Of a DNA stretch of 64,000 nucleotides, positions 44,129-51,472 are shown piece by piece (the stretch's first letter is position 1; each line of letters starts with the position of its first letter). Origin of the DNA: Anabaena sp. WA102 (GTDB lineage Bacteria > Cyanobacteriota > Cyanobacteriia > Cyanobacteriales > Nostocaceae); contig NZ_CP011456.1 in NCBI RefSeq assembly GCF_001277295.1, forward strand, positions 1,922,001 to 1,986,000. Direction: 5' to 3'. The notes under the pieces were generated by a model, which saw only the letters and a program-made list of their open reading frames with translations, was not told the origin of the DNA and ran no database searches. The position numbers were made by a program, and so were the translations under genes.

Positions 44129-44701
44129 CTAGATTAAGCCGATGCGGTCAAGAGGCCAGAAGCGGAACGTGGCGCGACCGATGACGTTTTGACTGGGGAC
44201 AAAACCCCAATAGCGAGAATCATTACTATCATTCCGATTGTCTCCCATGACGAAAAATGCGCCTTCTGGGACTTTGATTTCTGGAAATGGGCTGTTTGGT
44301 GGTTCGGCAATGTAGTCTTCTGTTAAGGCTGTACCGTTGAGGTAAACTTTACCTTGAGCGATACTAATTATTGCGCCTGGTTCACCAATTACCCGTTTGA
44401 TAAAGGCTTGGTTTTGAGAATATCCACGTCTTTGTAGTTCTGGTGGTGAGTTAAAAACGATGATATCGCCGATTTTGGGAGGATGAAGGCGGTATGATAC
44501 TTTTTCTACAACTAAGCGATCGCCTGTGTGCAAGGTAGGATACATTGATTCTGAGGGAATCAGGCGTGGTTCAGCAATAAATGTCCGAATTAGAAGCGCT
44601 AAACACAGGGCAATAGTTATTAAAACTAAATTTTCCTGCCAACTACTCCAGATTTTTGTTTGTGAAGAAGTATCTTTAATATCACTTTTGTGAGGAGTCA
44701 T
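44129..44701 (-). CDS. lepB: Signal peptidase I
   Basis: A 190-residue type I signal peptidase that cleaves exported preproteins. One transmembrane segment near residues 25-42. Catalytic Ser is in PSESMYPTL near residue 50, catalytic Lys is in FIKRVIGEPG near residue 95, and GDNRNDSNDSRYWG is box E. The start is ATG 44701 (MTPHKSDIK); a longer open frame upstream is only the VNTR. The nonamer array starts 13 bp upstream of the start codon, so the normal leader and ribosome site are displaced or replaced. Confidence 0.94.
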   Translation of the reverse strand: MTPHKSDIKDTSSQTKIWSSWQENLVLITIALCLALLIRTFIAEPRLIPSESMYPTLHTGDRLVVEKVSYRLHPPKIGDIIVFNSPPELQRRGYSQNQAFIKRVIGEPGAIISIAQGKVYLNGTALTEDYIAEPPNSPFPEIKVPEGAFFVMGDNRNDSNDSRYWGFVPSQNVIGRATFRFWPLDRIGLI

Positions 44702-44713
44702 AGTTAACAGTGT

Positions 44714-45003
44714 AAGTGGGGGAAGTGGGGGAAGTGGGGGAAGTGGGGGAAGTAGGGGAAGTGGGGGAAGTGGGGGAAGTGGGGGAAGTGGGGGAAGTGG
44801 GGGAAGTGGGGGAAGTGGGGGGAGTAGGGGAAGTGGGGGAAGTGGGGGAAGTGGGGGAAGTGGGGGAAGTGGGGGAAGTGGGGGAAGTGGGGGAAGTGGG
44901 GGAAGTGGGGGAAGTGGGGGAAGTGGGGGAAGTGGGGGAAGTGGGGGAAGTGGGGGAAGTGGGGGAAGTGGGGGAAGTGGGGGAAGTGGGGGAAGTGGGG
45001 GAG
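44714..45003. repeat. Nonamer VNTR (GTGGGGGAA)n, about 32 units
   Basis: About 32 head-to-tail copies of a 9-bp unit GGGGGAAGT with few variants (GTAGGGGAA, GGGGGGAGT). It lies between lepB and the GrpE-like gene. It keeps several frames open, producing spurious repeated-tripeptide frames. It is followed by GAGAAAGAATTTTCCCAATTACC and heptamers to 45060, the same flank as at the other VNTRs. Confidence 0.95.
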
Positions 45004-45016
45004 AAAGAATTTTCCC

Positions 45017-45060
45017 AATTACCAATTACCAATTACCAATTACCCATTACCCATTACCAC
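45017..45060. repeat. STRR AATTACC/CCATTACC heptamers
   Basis: CCAATTACCAATTACC...CCCATTACCC heptamers between the nonamer VNTR and the 3' end of the GrpE-like gene. The last codons of that gene (NGNGGNG) are themselves made of this repeat. Confidence 0.8.
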
Positions 45061-45550
45061 CATTACCATTATCTGATTTAGCAGTAATGACTTCTGTGGG
45101 ACGGAGAACTTTTTCACCTAAATGAAATCCGCGACGGACAATTTTAGTAATTGTTTGGTCTGGGATATCTGTTCTTTCTTCCCGGTCAATGACGCGACAT
45201 AAGTTAAAATCTGGTTCTGTTCCTTTTTGTAATTCTATAGGTAAAAGTTGGCGCTTTCCTAAAACACCGAGAAACTTGCGATTAACTGCACCTATGGATC
45301 TGGGTAGACGTTCTATAAATTCTGGACTAGGACTAGGATTGTTTTCTAGATAGTCTAATAAAGCTTCTAAGGCATCAGCAACTTCTAAAAGTTCCAAGAA
45401 TAAATCTTCTGTTTGGGCTGTAGTTTTAATTTGCTGTTCTCTCAAAGACTGCTGTAATAACACATTGTCTTTTTGCAGAACGCCGAGTTTTTGTACGAGT
45501 AATTCTCGTAATTCTAAGCTAATCAGATAGTTGGGGGATAGATCAGGCAC
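45047..45550 (-). CDS. GrpE-family nucleotide exchange factor (divergent)
   Basis: A 167-residue protein. The C-terminal part has the GrpE wing pattern (ITKIVRRGFHLGEKVLRPTEVI) and the middle is helical. It is shorter and more divergent than housekeeping GrpE and ends in a repeat-encoded NGNGGNG tail. It would serve an Hsp70 partner, but no dnaK is adjacent in this window. It starts at GTG 45550. It belongs to the eroded cluster extending to 48662. Confidence 0.7.
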   Translation of the reverse strand: MPDLSPNYLISLELRELLVQKLGVLQKDNVLLQQSLREQQIKTTAQTEDLFLELLEVADALEALLDYLENNPSPSPEFIERLPRSIGAVNRKFLGVLGKRQLLPIELQKGTEPDFNLCRVIDREERTDIPDQTITKIVRRGFHLGEKVLRPTEVITAKSDNGNGGNG

Positions 45551-45590
45551 GGGAAATCTCTTTAGATAGCACAGCTAGAATTTTGTTAGC

Positions 45591-45776
45591 CTAAGTGTTG
45601 ATTTGGGAGTGAGGATGATTATGCAAAATTTGACTCAGAGCGATCGCTCTTTGTAATTGTCCACCCATTTGATAAGCTTTAATTAACCACATTTGGGCTT
45701 GAATATAATTTTGGCTATTACGCTCTTGACAACCTTGACAGTAATCTTCTAAATATTTTATAAGAAGATAGGCTAA
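45591..45776 (-). pseudogene. C-terminal relic of an unidentified helical protein
   Basis: On the minus strand about 60 codons read AYLLIKYLEDYCQGCQERN...MWLIKAYQMGGQLQRAIALSQ and end in a stop at 45591-45593. The AYQMGGQLQRAIAL stretch is TPR-like and codon use looks like real coding DNA. There is no start codon, and the coding sense is lost at about 45780, where a strong inverted repeat begins. It is probably the 3' end of a gene that once stood between grpE and the LysM gene. Confidence 0.6.
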
Positions 45777-45780
45777 AAAC

Positions 45781-46340
45781 CCCGGAATTGATACCTAAAA
45801 ATCCCCAAAATTTTTAGGTATCAATGTCTTGTCAGCCGGGGATGAAAGCTGTAAGAGGGGATTTATCCCCCAGTGATAAATTTATCATATTTGATGTTAT
45901 CATCTCAGATGACAGGAAAGGTAATCAACCTGTATAAAAACCTAACTGGGGGACAACGTACCTTGAAACCAAAACTCTGCAACCATTTCAATCCTGTTAA
46001 GTAGGTTGGCGTTGAAAATTGTCGTTATGGCAAGGCAAAAGGCAAGAGGCAAGAGGCAAGAGTGAAGAGGGTTTGGGTGATTTTACGTTTCTTTACACAG
46101 TTTGGTTTTATTGTGTTCACCTACTTAGACATAAAAAGATACATATCAATTTCCACCCTTATTGATTCTATTGTCAATAATCTCGGTCGAGAAATCCTAT
46201 TTTACAAGAAAGACTGGGAAGTTTGAAAGCCCCTGAGAAACAGGAACTCCAGTTCCATCTTTCGTGCTACAGACAGGGGATGAAAAACGACTCGTGCGTG
46301 CAAAACCCGAAGGGTGGAAAAGTAGTGACCTCAACTATCT
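45781..46340. other. Structured, gene-free insertion-like region with nested MITE
   Basis: No protein frame is convincing. A 16-bp perfect inverted repeat ATTGATACCTAAAAAT (45793) with its complement sits inside a CCCCGG/CCGGGG pair (to 45841). Next, CCCCCAGT (45869) pairs with ACTGGGGG (45947), enclosing hairpins GATAAATTTATC and ACAGG...CCTGT. A TAAGTAGGT-family element is inserted at 45998-46127. After it come GGAACTCCAGTTCC within CCCCTG...CAGGGG. It may be a decayed insertion sequence or a structured RNA; no match is known to me. Confidence 0.5.
45998..46127. mobile_element. MITE-like element, TAAGTAGGT family, copy 3
   Basis: A 130-bp unit, TAAGTAGGTTGGCGTTGAAAA to GTTCACCTACTTA, nearly identical to copy 2 but with extra GGCAAGA heptamers. 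It lies inside the unexplained structured region 45781-46340, so it is younger than that region. High identity between the copies suggests recent spread. Confidence 0.85.
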
Positions 46341-46832
46341 TCATGGGCTTTTCCTTTGACAGCTACTAGGAATTTTCAACACCTGATCTATATCTAACTG
46401 ATTTTCCCGTTTTTGTAATTCAGGATTAGCGGCAACGATTAATTGCCAATCAGTAGATTTACTACAAAATTTTCCTGCAATACTACTAAGAGTATCTCCT
46501 GATTTTACGGTATAAGTGGCTAGTGGTGGGGCTGGTTTAGGAATTACAGGAGTAATTACAGGAGGAGTGAGATTAGTAGTAGTAACTGTAGGTTTAGGAA
46601 CTGTTGCGGTATATATAGCCGTTTGCAGGGCAAAAAAACTACCTGCTGCACCAATAGTAATGCCTATTATCAGCATGAAAATGGCAATACTTGTTGTCCA
46701 AGATTTCGGACGCTGGGGTAATTCTGCCAAGGAACGGATTAGAGAAACATCAGTTTCACAATGAGGACAACTGTTGCTCTCAATTCCTTTATACCCACAA
46801 ACCGGACAGTCAATTTTAGTTTTGGTGTTCAT
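46341..46832 (-). CDS. Zinc-ribbon and LysM membrane protein
   Basis: A 163-residue protein. Residues 9-30 are a zinc ribbon (CPVCGYKGIESNSCPHC). A transmembrane helix spans residues ~47-70, followed by a Pro/Thr-rich linker. Residues ~107-157 are a LysM domain (YTVKSGDTLSSIAGKFCSKS...VLKIP) that binds peptidoglycan or chitin-like glycans. The ribbon would be cytoplasmic and LysM periplasmic. Role unknown; it lies in the TerD/metzincin cluster, same strand. Confidence 0.8.
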   Translation of the reverse strand: MNTKTKIDCPVCGYKGIESNSCPHCETDVSLIRSLAELPQRPKSWTTSIAIFMLIIGITIGAAGSFFALQTAIYTATVPKPTVTTTNLTPPVITPVIPKPAPPLATYTVKSGDTLSSIAGKFCSKSTDWQLIVAANPELQKRENQLDIDQVLKIPSSCQRKSP

Positions 46833-46885
46833 CGTGTAAGTCCCGTGATAATGCTATTACTGGGTAATTCTTGATTTAACCAATG

Positions 46886-47177
46886 TTATACATCTGGTTG
46901 TAATTCCCGCCATAAACGATCTGCTTCATTACTATCATCACCTGTAGCTGCATTCAACATCCGAGAGATTTTGTCAGACATGGCATTAGTTTGGCTTGGT
47001 GCAACGGCTTTGGCTTGTTGGATGGCGAGAATACAACCTTGTACTAGCTGTACCTCATCAGTCTTTTCTAGTTTCCTGACTGTGATACTCCATTGACGAG
47101 AGATTATTAGTATTAATAGCAAATTGTAATTCTTGACTCAAGTTTTGCAATCGTTCTTGCTGAAGTTGGGGAATCAT
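46886..47177 (-). pseudogene. Frameshifted small helical protein
   Basis: From ATG 47177 the frame reads MIPQLQQERLQNLSQELQFAINTNN, then shifts by one base near 47102. The continuing part, RQWSITVRKLEKTDEVQLVQGCILAIQQAKAVA... to WRELQPDV, is in another frame and ends at 46886. The total of 292 bp is one base off a multiple of three, consistent with a single-base insertion. The original would be a ~96-residue protein of unknown function, in the TerD/metzincin cluster. Confidence 0.65.
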
Positions 47178-47249
47178 AAAACCGCAGAAGTTGATCACGC
47201 GATCGCACTCATTCACCGCCAAAATCATACACATGAAAATAATTTGTAA

Positions 47250-47957
47250 TTAAGTTTTAGATTTATGTTGACGAATAGCTTTATTCATGGAAATAATCTG
47301 TCCTACATGAAAAGAAGGAGGCATTAAACTGTGAATCCGATGATCAAGTCCATCGTGCATGACATCTGTAGGTAATAATGAATGATCTAATCCCAATGTA
47401 TGACCAATTTCATGAGCGATAGTATTAGCAATCAAATTAGATAATTGACCTAAATTTAAATTAGCCTGATTGGAAGTATGAAGAATTTGGTCAATGCGAA
47501 CACCAGCAATATCTGTAACTTGATGATGACAAAAACTGGCTATTCCTAAATAATCTACCTGTTGCTGATCTACAAATACATATACATGAGTAAAATTCCG
47601 CCGCCATTCTTTCTCTTCTGGTTCATCTGAAGTCAAAAAGACATGAACACTCCTAAAAGCACTAAAAACTTTAGCCAAAGCATCCGCCATTATTTCTAGC
47701 ATGGTGCTATTGTTTTCATTTGTATTAATGCTTCCAGAAATATCTACCCAGATACAATGGCGTATTTCTTGATCTTTAATAGTTAAAAATGTGCCACATG
47801 ATGGACACACACGCCAATCAAGTTGAATCCGAGAACGGCAACCTTGACAACGTGGTTTTGCTGTCCTTTCAAGGTTAATCCGTTCCCAGATGGGAACTTG
47901 CAATTTACGATTTGTCTTAGTTTTTTTGGTTAAATTCAGGCGATCGTAAAGTGACAT
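47250..47957 (-). CDS. Predicted metzincin-type zinc metalloprotease with zinc ribbon
   Basis: A 235-residue protein. Residues ~39-58 are a zinc ribbon (CQGCRSRIQLDWRVCPSC). The C-terminal domain has the extended zinc motif HEIGHTLGLDH near residue 188 with a downstream Met in the position of a Met-turn (SLMPPSF). There is no signal peptide, so it would be cytoplasmic, unusual for a metzincin. It shares the neighbourhood and strand with TerD and the LysM/zinc-ribbon gene. Substrate unknown. Confidence 0.8.
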   Translation of the reverse strand: MSLYDRLNLTKKTKTNRKLQVPIWERINLERTAKPRCQGCRSRIQLDWRVCPSCGTFLTIKDQEIRHCIWVDISGSINTNENNSTMLEIMADALAKVFSAFRSVHVFLTSDEPEEKEWRRNFTHVYVFVDQQQVDYLGIASFCHHQVTDIAGVRIDQILHTSNQANLNLGQLSNLIANTIAHEIGHTLGLDHSLLPTDVMHDGLDHRIHSLMPPSFHVGQIISMNKAIRQHKSKT

Positions 47958-47960
47958 TAT

Positions 47961-48074
47961 TTAACAATAAGACGTAACAAGTTCCGCTAAACCATTCACA
48001 CTAACACCATTACCAATAGCTGCCATTTTCCACTCGTTATTGTGGCGATAAACTTTTTGGAGATTAATTGCCAT
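47961..48074 (-). pseudogene. Internally deleted TerD paralog (37 codons left)
   Basis: A 37-residue frame with a good ribosome site (GGAG) and the exact TerD-type start MAINLQK, directly joined to a TerD-type C-terminus, VYRHNNEWKMAAIGNGVSVNGLAELVTSYC. In intact TerD proteins about 150 residues separate these parts (compare ELYRKDGDWRLNAVGSGYQGGLKALL in the gene just upstream). The deletion is in frame. It lies 3 bp upstream of the metzincin gene. Confidence 0.7.
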
Positions 48075-48086
48075 TTTTAATTTCTC

Positions 48087-48662
48087 CTAGCTAAAGCGAT
48101 CCAATAAAGCTTTCAATCCCCCTTGATAGCCTGAACCAACGGCATTTAACCGCCAGTCTCCGTCTTTACGGTAGAGTTCAGCCATGATTAATGCAGTTTC
48201 AATGGAGTAGTCTTCCACTAGGTCATAGCGAATAACTTCTTTTTCATTTTGAGCATTGACAACCCGAATAAAGGCATTTTGCACTTGGCCAAAGTTTTGA
48301 TGCCTTCCTGCTGCTTCATGAATAGTGACAGTGATGACTATTTTGTGGACATCCGTAGGGACTTTTTGTAAATGGATCTTAATGACTTCATCATCACCAT
48401 CACCTAAACCTGTCAGGTTGTCTCCAGTGTGTTGAACTGATTTGGCAGGATCTGGACTGGTGAGATTATTATAAAAAATGAAGTGCTGATCAGAAATTAG
48501 TTTTTCGTTACTTCCCAGGATAAAGACGGAGGCATCCAAGTCAAAATCCCAGCCAGTATCTACAACTTTAACATCCCACCCCAAACCTACAAATACTTCG
48601 GTAAGTCCTGGGGCGACTTTTTCCAGTGATACTCGTTGTCCTTTAGTTAGCGAAACTGCCAT
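48087..48662 (-). CDS. terD: TerD-family protein
   Basis: A 191-residue TerD/CABP-type protein, first gene of a minus-strand cluster. Family features: MAVSLTKGQRVSLEK start, LGWDVK, FDLDASVFILG and GDNLTGLGDGDDEVI (Ca2+-binding acidic loop), and GDWRLNAVGSGYQGGL near the end. TerD proteins are linked to tellurite, phage and stress resistance and are thought to act with membrane-associated Ca2+-dependent complexes. Intact here, though its paralog and neighbours are broken. Confidence 0.9.
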   Translation of the reverse strand: MAVSLTKGQRVSLEKVAPGLTEVFVGLGWDVKVVDTGWDFDLDASVFILGSNEKLISDQHFIFYNNLTSPDPAKSVQHTGDNLTGLGDGDDEVIKIHLQKVPTDVHKIVITVTIHEAAGRHQNFGQVQNAFIRVVNAQNEKEVIRYDLVEDYSIETALIMAELYRKDGDWRLNAVGSGYQGGLKALLDRFS

Positions 48663-49370
48663 TGTTTGGTAAGCTCCTAAATTTTTTACTTGCTTTTATT
48701 TCTAGCCAAGTTGGACACTGGTATCTGAAATTGAGATCCAGTTCTGTGTAGTATTTTTAGGGAATAGGAAAAATTAAGTCCCACTAAGAAATAATTGCAG
48801 TTAAATTTTGTATGCTGCCATGAAAGACATCATAATTAATACTTATTTCAGCATATAGATATTAAAAAGGCAAGTCACATTTTGGAAATATCCGCAAACA
48901 CTTAAGAATAGCAAGTCTAAAATAAAATCTGTAGTTTCTCGATGAGCGATCGCCAAGCGCTGCTGCCAGCAGTTCGCCGAACAAAACCCCAATTTAGTTT
49001 TATCCTGGAATAGTGGCCTTAAAAAACTTCAGCCTTCCCAATAGATCAGGTTATAACCAGCATTTCTGGGGACTGATAGCGATATTTAAGCCACAAGCTA
49101 CGTAACTCCAGCAATAGAAACGCTTGCAAAGCGTTCCATCAATAGTTACACTTTTTAAAATATTCTCATTTTTGTTTAGCAATTACCCAAACACTCAAAC
49201 AGCCAGTTCTTGACAAAAGAACTCAAACTATGGTAGTGCGTCAGTATTGCCAAACTCAAAATCAGCAATAAAAAAACTCAGAGATTGTTCTAATTGACGC
49301 TTTCCGTCATGCAGAACCTCAGTAAGAAAATTGCTTTGTAAACATAACTATCCAGGAGGCTTGTTAGTCA
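48663..49370. promoter_or_regulatory. terD/psbB divergent upstream region
   Basis: About 700 bp with no convincing gene. It must hold the psbB and terD promoters. A HIP1 octamer-like GCGATCGCC lies at 48945 and a CTGCTGCCAGCAG hairpin follows. AGGAGG is placed 9 bases before the psbB ATG. No other recognisable element. Confidence 0.5.
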
Positions 49371-50897
49371 ATGGGACTACCTTGGTATCGAGTACATACA
49401 GTCGTTCTCAACGATCCAGGTCGGCTAATTTCTGTACACTTAATGCACACAGCTTTAGTAGCTGGCTGGGCAGGTTCAATGGCACTGTACGAACTAGCCG
49501 TTTATAACCCTAGTGATCCAGTTCTCAACCCCATGTGGCGACAAGGGATGTTCGTACTTCCCTTCATGGCACGTTTAGGCGTAACCGAATCTTGGGGCGG
49601 TTGGAGTGTAACTGGTGGCACAGCAGTAGACCCCGGTTTCTGGTCATTTGAAGGCGTTGCTGCTGCTCACATCGTTCTTTCTGGTTTATTATTCTTGGCT
49701 GCTGTTTGGCACTGGGTTTTCTGGGATTTGGAACTCTTTAGAGATCCTCGCACCGGTGAACCTGCACTAGACTTGCCAAAAATGTTTGGTATTCACCTGT
49801 TCTTATCCGGTTTACTTTGTTTTGGTTTTGGTGCGTTCCACCAGACTGGACTATTTGGTCCAGGAATGTGGGTATCTGATGCCTATGGACTGACGGGCAG
49901 TATTCAGCCAGTAGCCCCTGAATGGGGTCCGGCTGGATTTAACCCCTATAATCCAGGTGGTATAGTCGCTCACCACATTGCGGCTGGTATCGTCGGTATT
50001 GTTGCAGGTTTATTCCACCTCACAGTTAGACCTCCTGAAAGGCTCTACAAAGCCCTACGGATGGGTAATATTGAAACCGTACTTTCCAGCAGTATCGCTG
50101 CTGTATTCTTCGCTGCTTTCGTAGTAGCCGGAACTATGTGGTACGGTAACGCTGCTACCCCCATCGAACTGTTTGGTCCTACCCGCTACCAATGGGATCA
50201 AGACTACTTCCGCCAAGAAATTCAGCGTCGTGTGCAAACAAGCGTTGCCGAAGGTGCTTCTTTGACCGAAGCTTGGTCGCAGATTCCTGAAAAACTGGCT
50301 TTCTACGATTATGTTGGTAATAGCCCCGCAAAAGGTGGTCTATTCCGTACAGGGGCAATGGTGAAAGGTGATGGTATTGCTGAATCTTGGCAAGGTCACG
50401 CTGTGTTCACAGATGCCGAAGGACGGGAATTAACAGTTCGTCGTCTACCTAACTTCTTTGAAACCTTCCCAGTCATTTTGACTGATAAAGATGGCGTTAT
50501 CCGTGCTGACATCCCCTTCCGTCGCGCAGAATCTAGATACAGCTTTGAACAAACTGGCGTAAAAGTCAGCTTCTACGGTGGGAACCTGAATGGTCAAACC
50601 TTTACAGATCCCGCTGATGTGAAGAAGTACGCCCGCAAAGCTCAAGGTGGAGAAATATTTGAATTTGACAAAGAAACCTTGAACTCTGACGGTGTATTCC
50701 GCACATCTCCTAGAGGTTGGTTTACCTTTGGTCATGCTGTATTTGCTCTATTATTCTTCTTTGGTCACTTGTGGCACGGTTCACGGACAATCTACCGTGA
50801 TGTATTTGCCGGTGTGGAAATTGAAGAAGAACAAGTTGAATGGGGTCTGTTCCAGAAGCTGGGTGACAAGACAACTCGCCGGAGAAAGGAAGCTTAA
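49371..50897 (+). CDS. psbB: Photosystem II CP47 chlorophyll apoprotein
   Basis: A 508-residue core antenna protein of photosystem II in the thylakoid membrane, with six transmembrane helices and the large lumenal loop E between helices 5 and 6. Start MGLPWYRVHTVVLNDPGRLISVHLMHTALVAGWAGSM and the His pairs (GMFVLPFMARLG, LFHLTVRPP) are typical. Length is normal. A strong AGGAGG ribosome site precedes. A hairpin at 50913-50934 and psbT follow. Confidence 0.98.
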   Translation: MGLPWYRVHTVVLNDPGRLISVHLMHTALVAGWAGSMALYELAVYNPSDPVLNPMWRQGMFVLPFMARLGVTESWGGWSVTGGTAVDPGFWSFEGVAAAHIVLSGLLFLAAVWHWVFWDLELFRDPRTGEPALDLPKMFGIHLFLSGLLCFGFGAFHQTGLFGPGMWVSDAYGLTGSIQPVAPEWGPAGFNPYNPGGIVAHHIAAGIVGIVAGLFHLTVRPPERLYKALRMGNIETVLSSSIAAVFFAAFVVAGTMWYGNAATPIELFGPTRYQWDQDYFRQEIQRRVQTSVAEGASLTEAWSQIPEKLAFYDYVGNSPAKGGLFRTGAMVKGDGIAESWQGHAVFTDAEGRELTVRRLPNFFETFPVILTDKDGVIRADIPFRRAESRYSFEQTGVKVSFYGGNLNGQTFTDPADVKKYARKAQGGEIFEFDKETLNSDGVFRTSPRGWFTFGHAVFALLFFFGHLWHGSRTIYRDVFAGVEIEEEQVEWGLFQKLGDKTTRRRKEA

Positions 50898-50912
50898 AAC
50901 TTGGATGAGGTG

Positions 50913-50934
50913 TGAAGTAGATTTTTCTACTTCA
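50913..50934 (+). terminator. Hairpin between psbB and psbT
   Basis: Perfect 9-bp stem TGAAGTAGA / TCTACTTCA with a TTTT loop, followed by TGCTTTTTCTG. It starts 16 bp after the psbB stop. It may partially end transcription or protect the psbB mRNA 3' end. Confidence 0.65.
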
Positions 50935-50994
50935 TGCTTTTTCTGTGGTTTGTTAAACTAAAATTACTGGCTCAACAGACAGGATCTGAAAAAT

Positions 50995-51099
50995 ATGGAA
51001 AGTGTTGCTTACATCTTGATTTTAACCCTAGCAATAGGTGTACTCTTTTTTGCGATCGCCTTCCGCGAACCCCCCCGGTTTGAGAAAAAAGAGAAATAG
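50995..51099 (+). CDS. psbT: Photosystem II protein T
   Basis: A 34-residue protein, MESVAYILILTLAIGVLFFAIAFREPPR..., matching PsbT: one transmembrane helix and a basic C-terminus. It sits near the photosystem II dimer interface. It is conventionally downstream of psbB, as here, with 97 bp between. AGGA lies 10 bases before the ATG. Confidence 0.96.
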   Translation: MESVAYILILTLAIGVLFFAIAFREPPRFEKKEK

Positions 51100-51137
51100 G
51101 TTACTTATTCCCAATTCATTAGGGAATATATACTAAC

Positions 51138-51177
51138 AATATCCGTTGTTACTATCATAAGTAGCAGCGGATATTTT
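51138..51177 (+). terminator. Long hairpin after psbT
   Basis: A 16-bp stem AATATCCGTTGTTACT / AGTAGCAGCGGATATT with two G-T pairs and an 8-base loop, followed by TTGG. It probably ends the psbB-psbT transcript. Confidence 0.7.
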
Positions 51178-51200
51178 GGTTTAGGTATTAAAACTCAGAT

Positions 51201-51302
51201 ATTCCCTATTCCCTGTTCCCTATTCCCTGTCCCCTATTCCCTATTCCCTGTTCCCTATTCCCTGTCACCTGTCACCTGTCACCTGTCACCTATTCCCTAT
51301 TC
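51201..51302. repeat. STRR tract TTCCCTA/TTCCCTG and CACCTGT
   Basis: About 14 heptamers of the ATTCCCT/GTTCCCT and GTCACCT types between psbT and rps1. No coding function. Confidence 0.88.
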
Positions 51303-51472
51303 ACCGCCATATATGATATAATTTTATGTCTGGAAGTTGATATGTGTTAAGACTAGCTATTCTAAGCTAGGATAAGACAGCAATGTAAGTGGAAATTGTC
51401 CTCCCACTACTTACATATAAACTGAATTTATGACAAAACCTTTACGGAGACTAGACCCAGGAACACATTAGC

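Noticed and set aside
44682..45081. Open frames of PPLPPL, TSPTSP, HFPHFP and GEVGEV repeats, one fused to lepB
   Set aside because: Same nonamer artefact. LepB has its own ATG at 44701 and normal length without the repeat.
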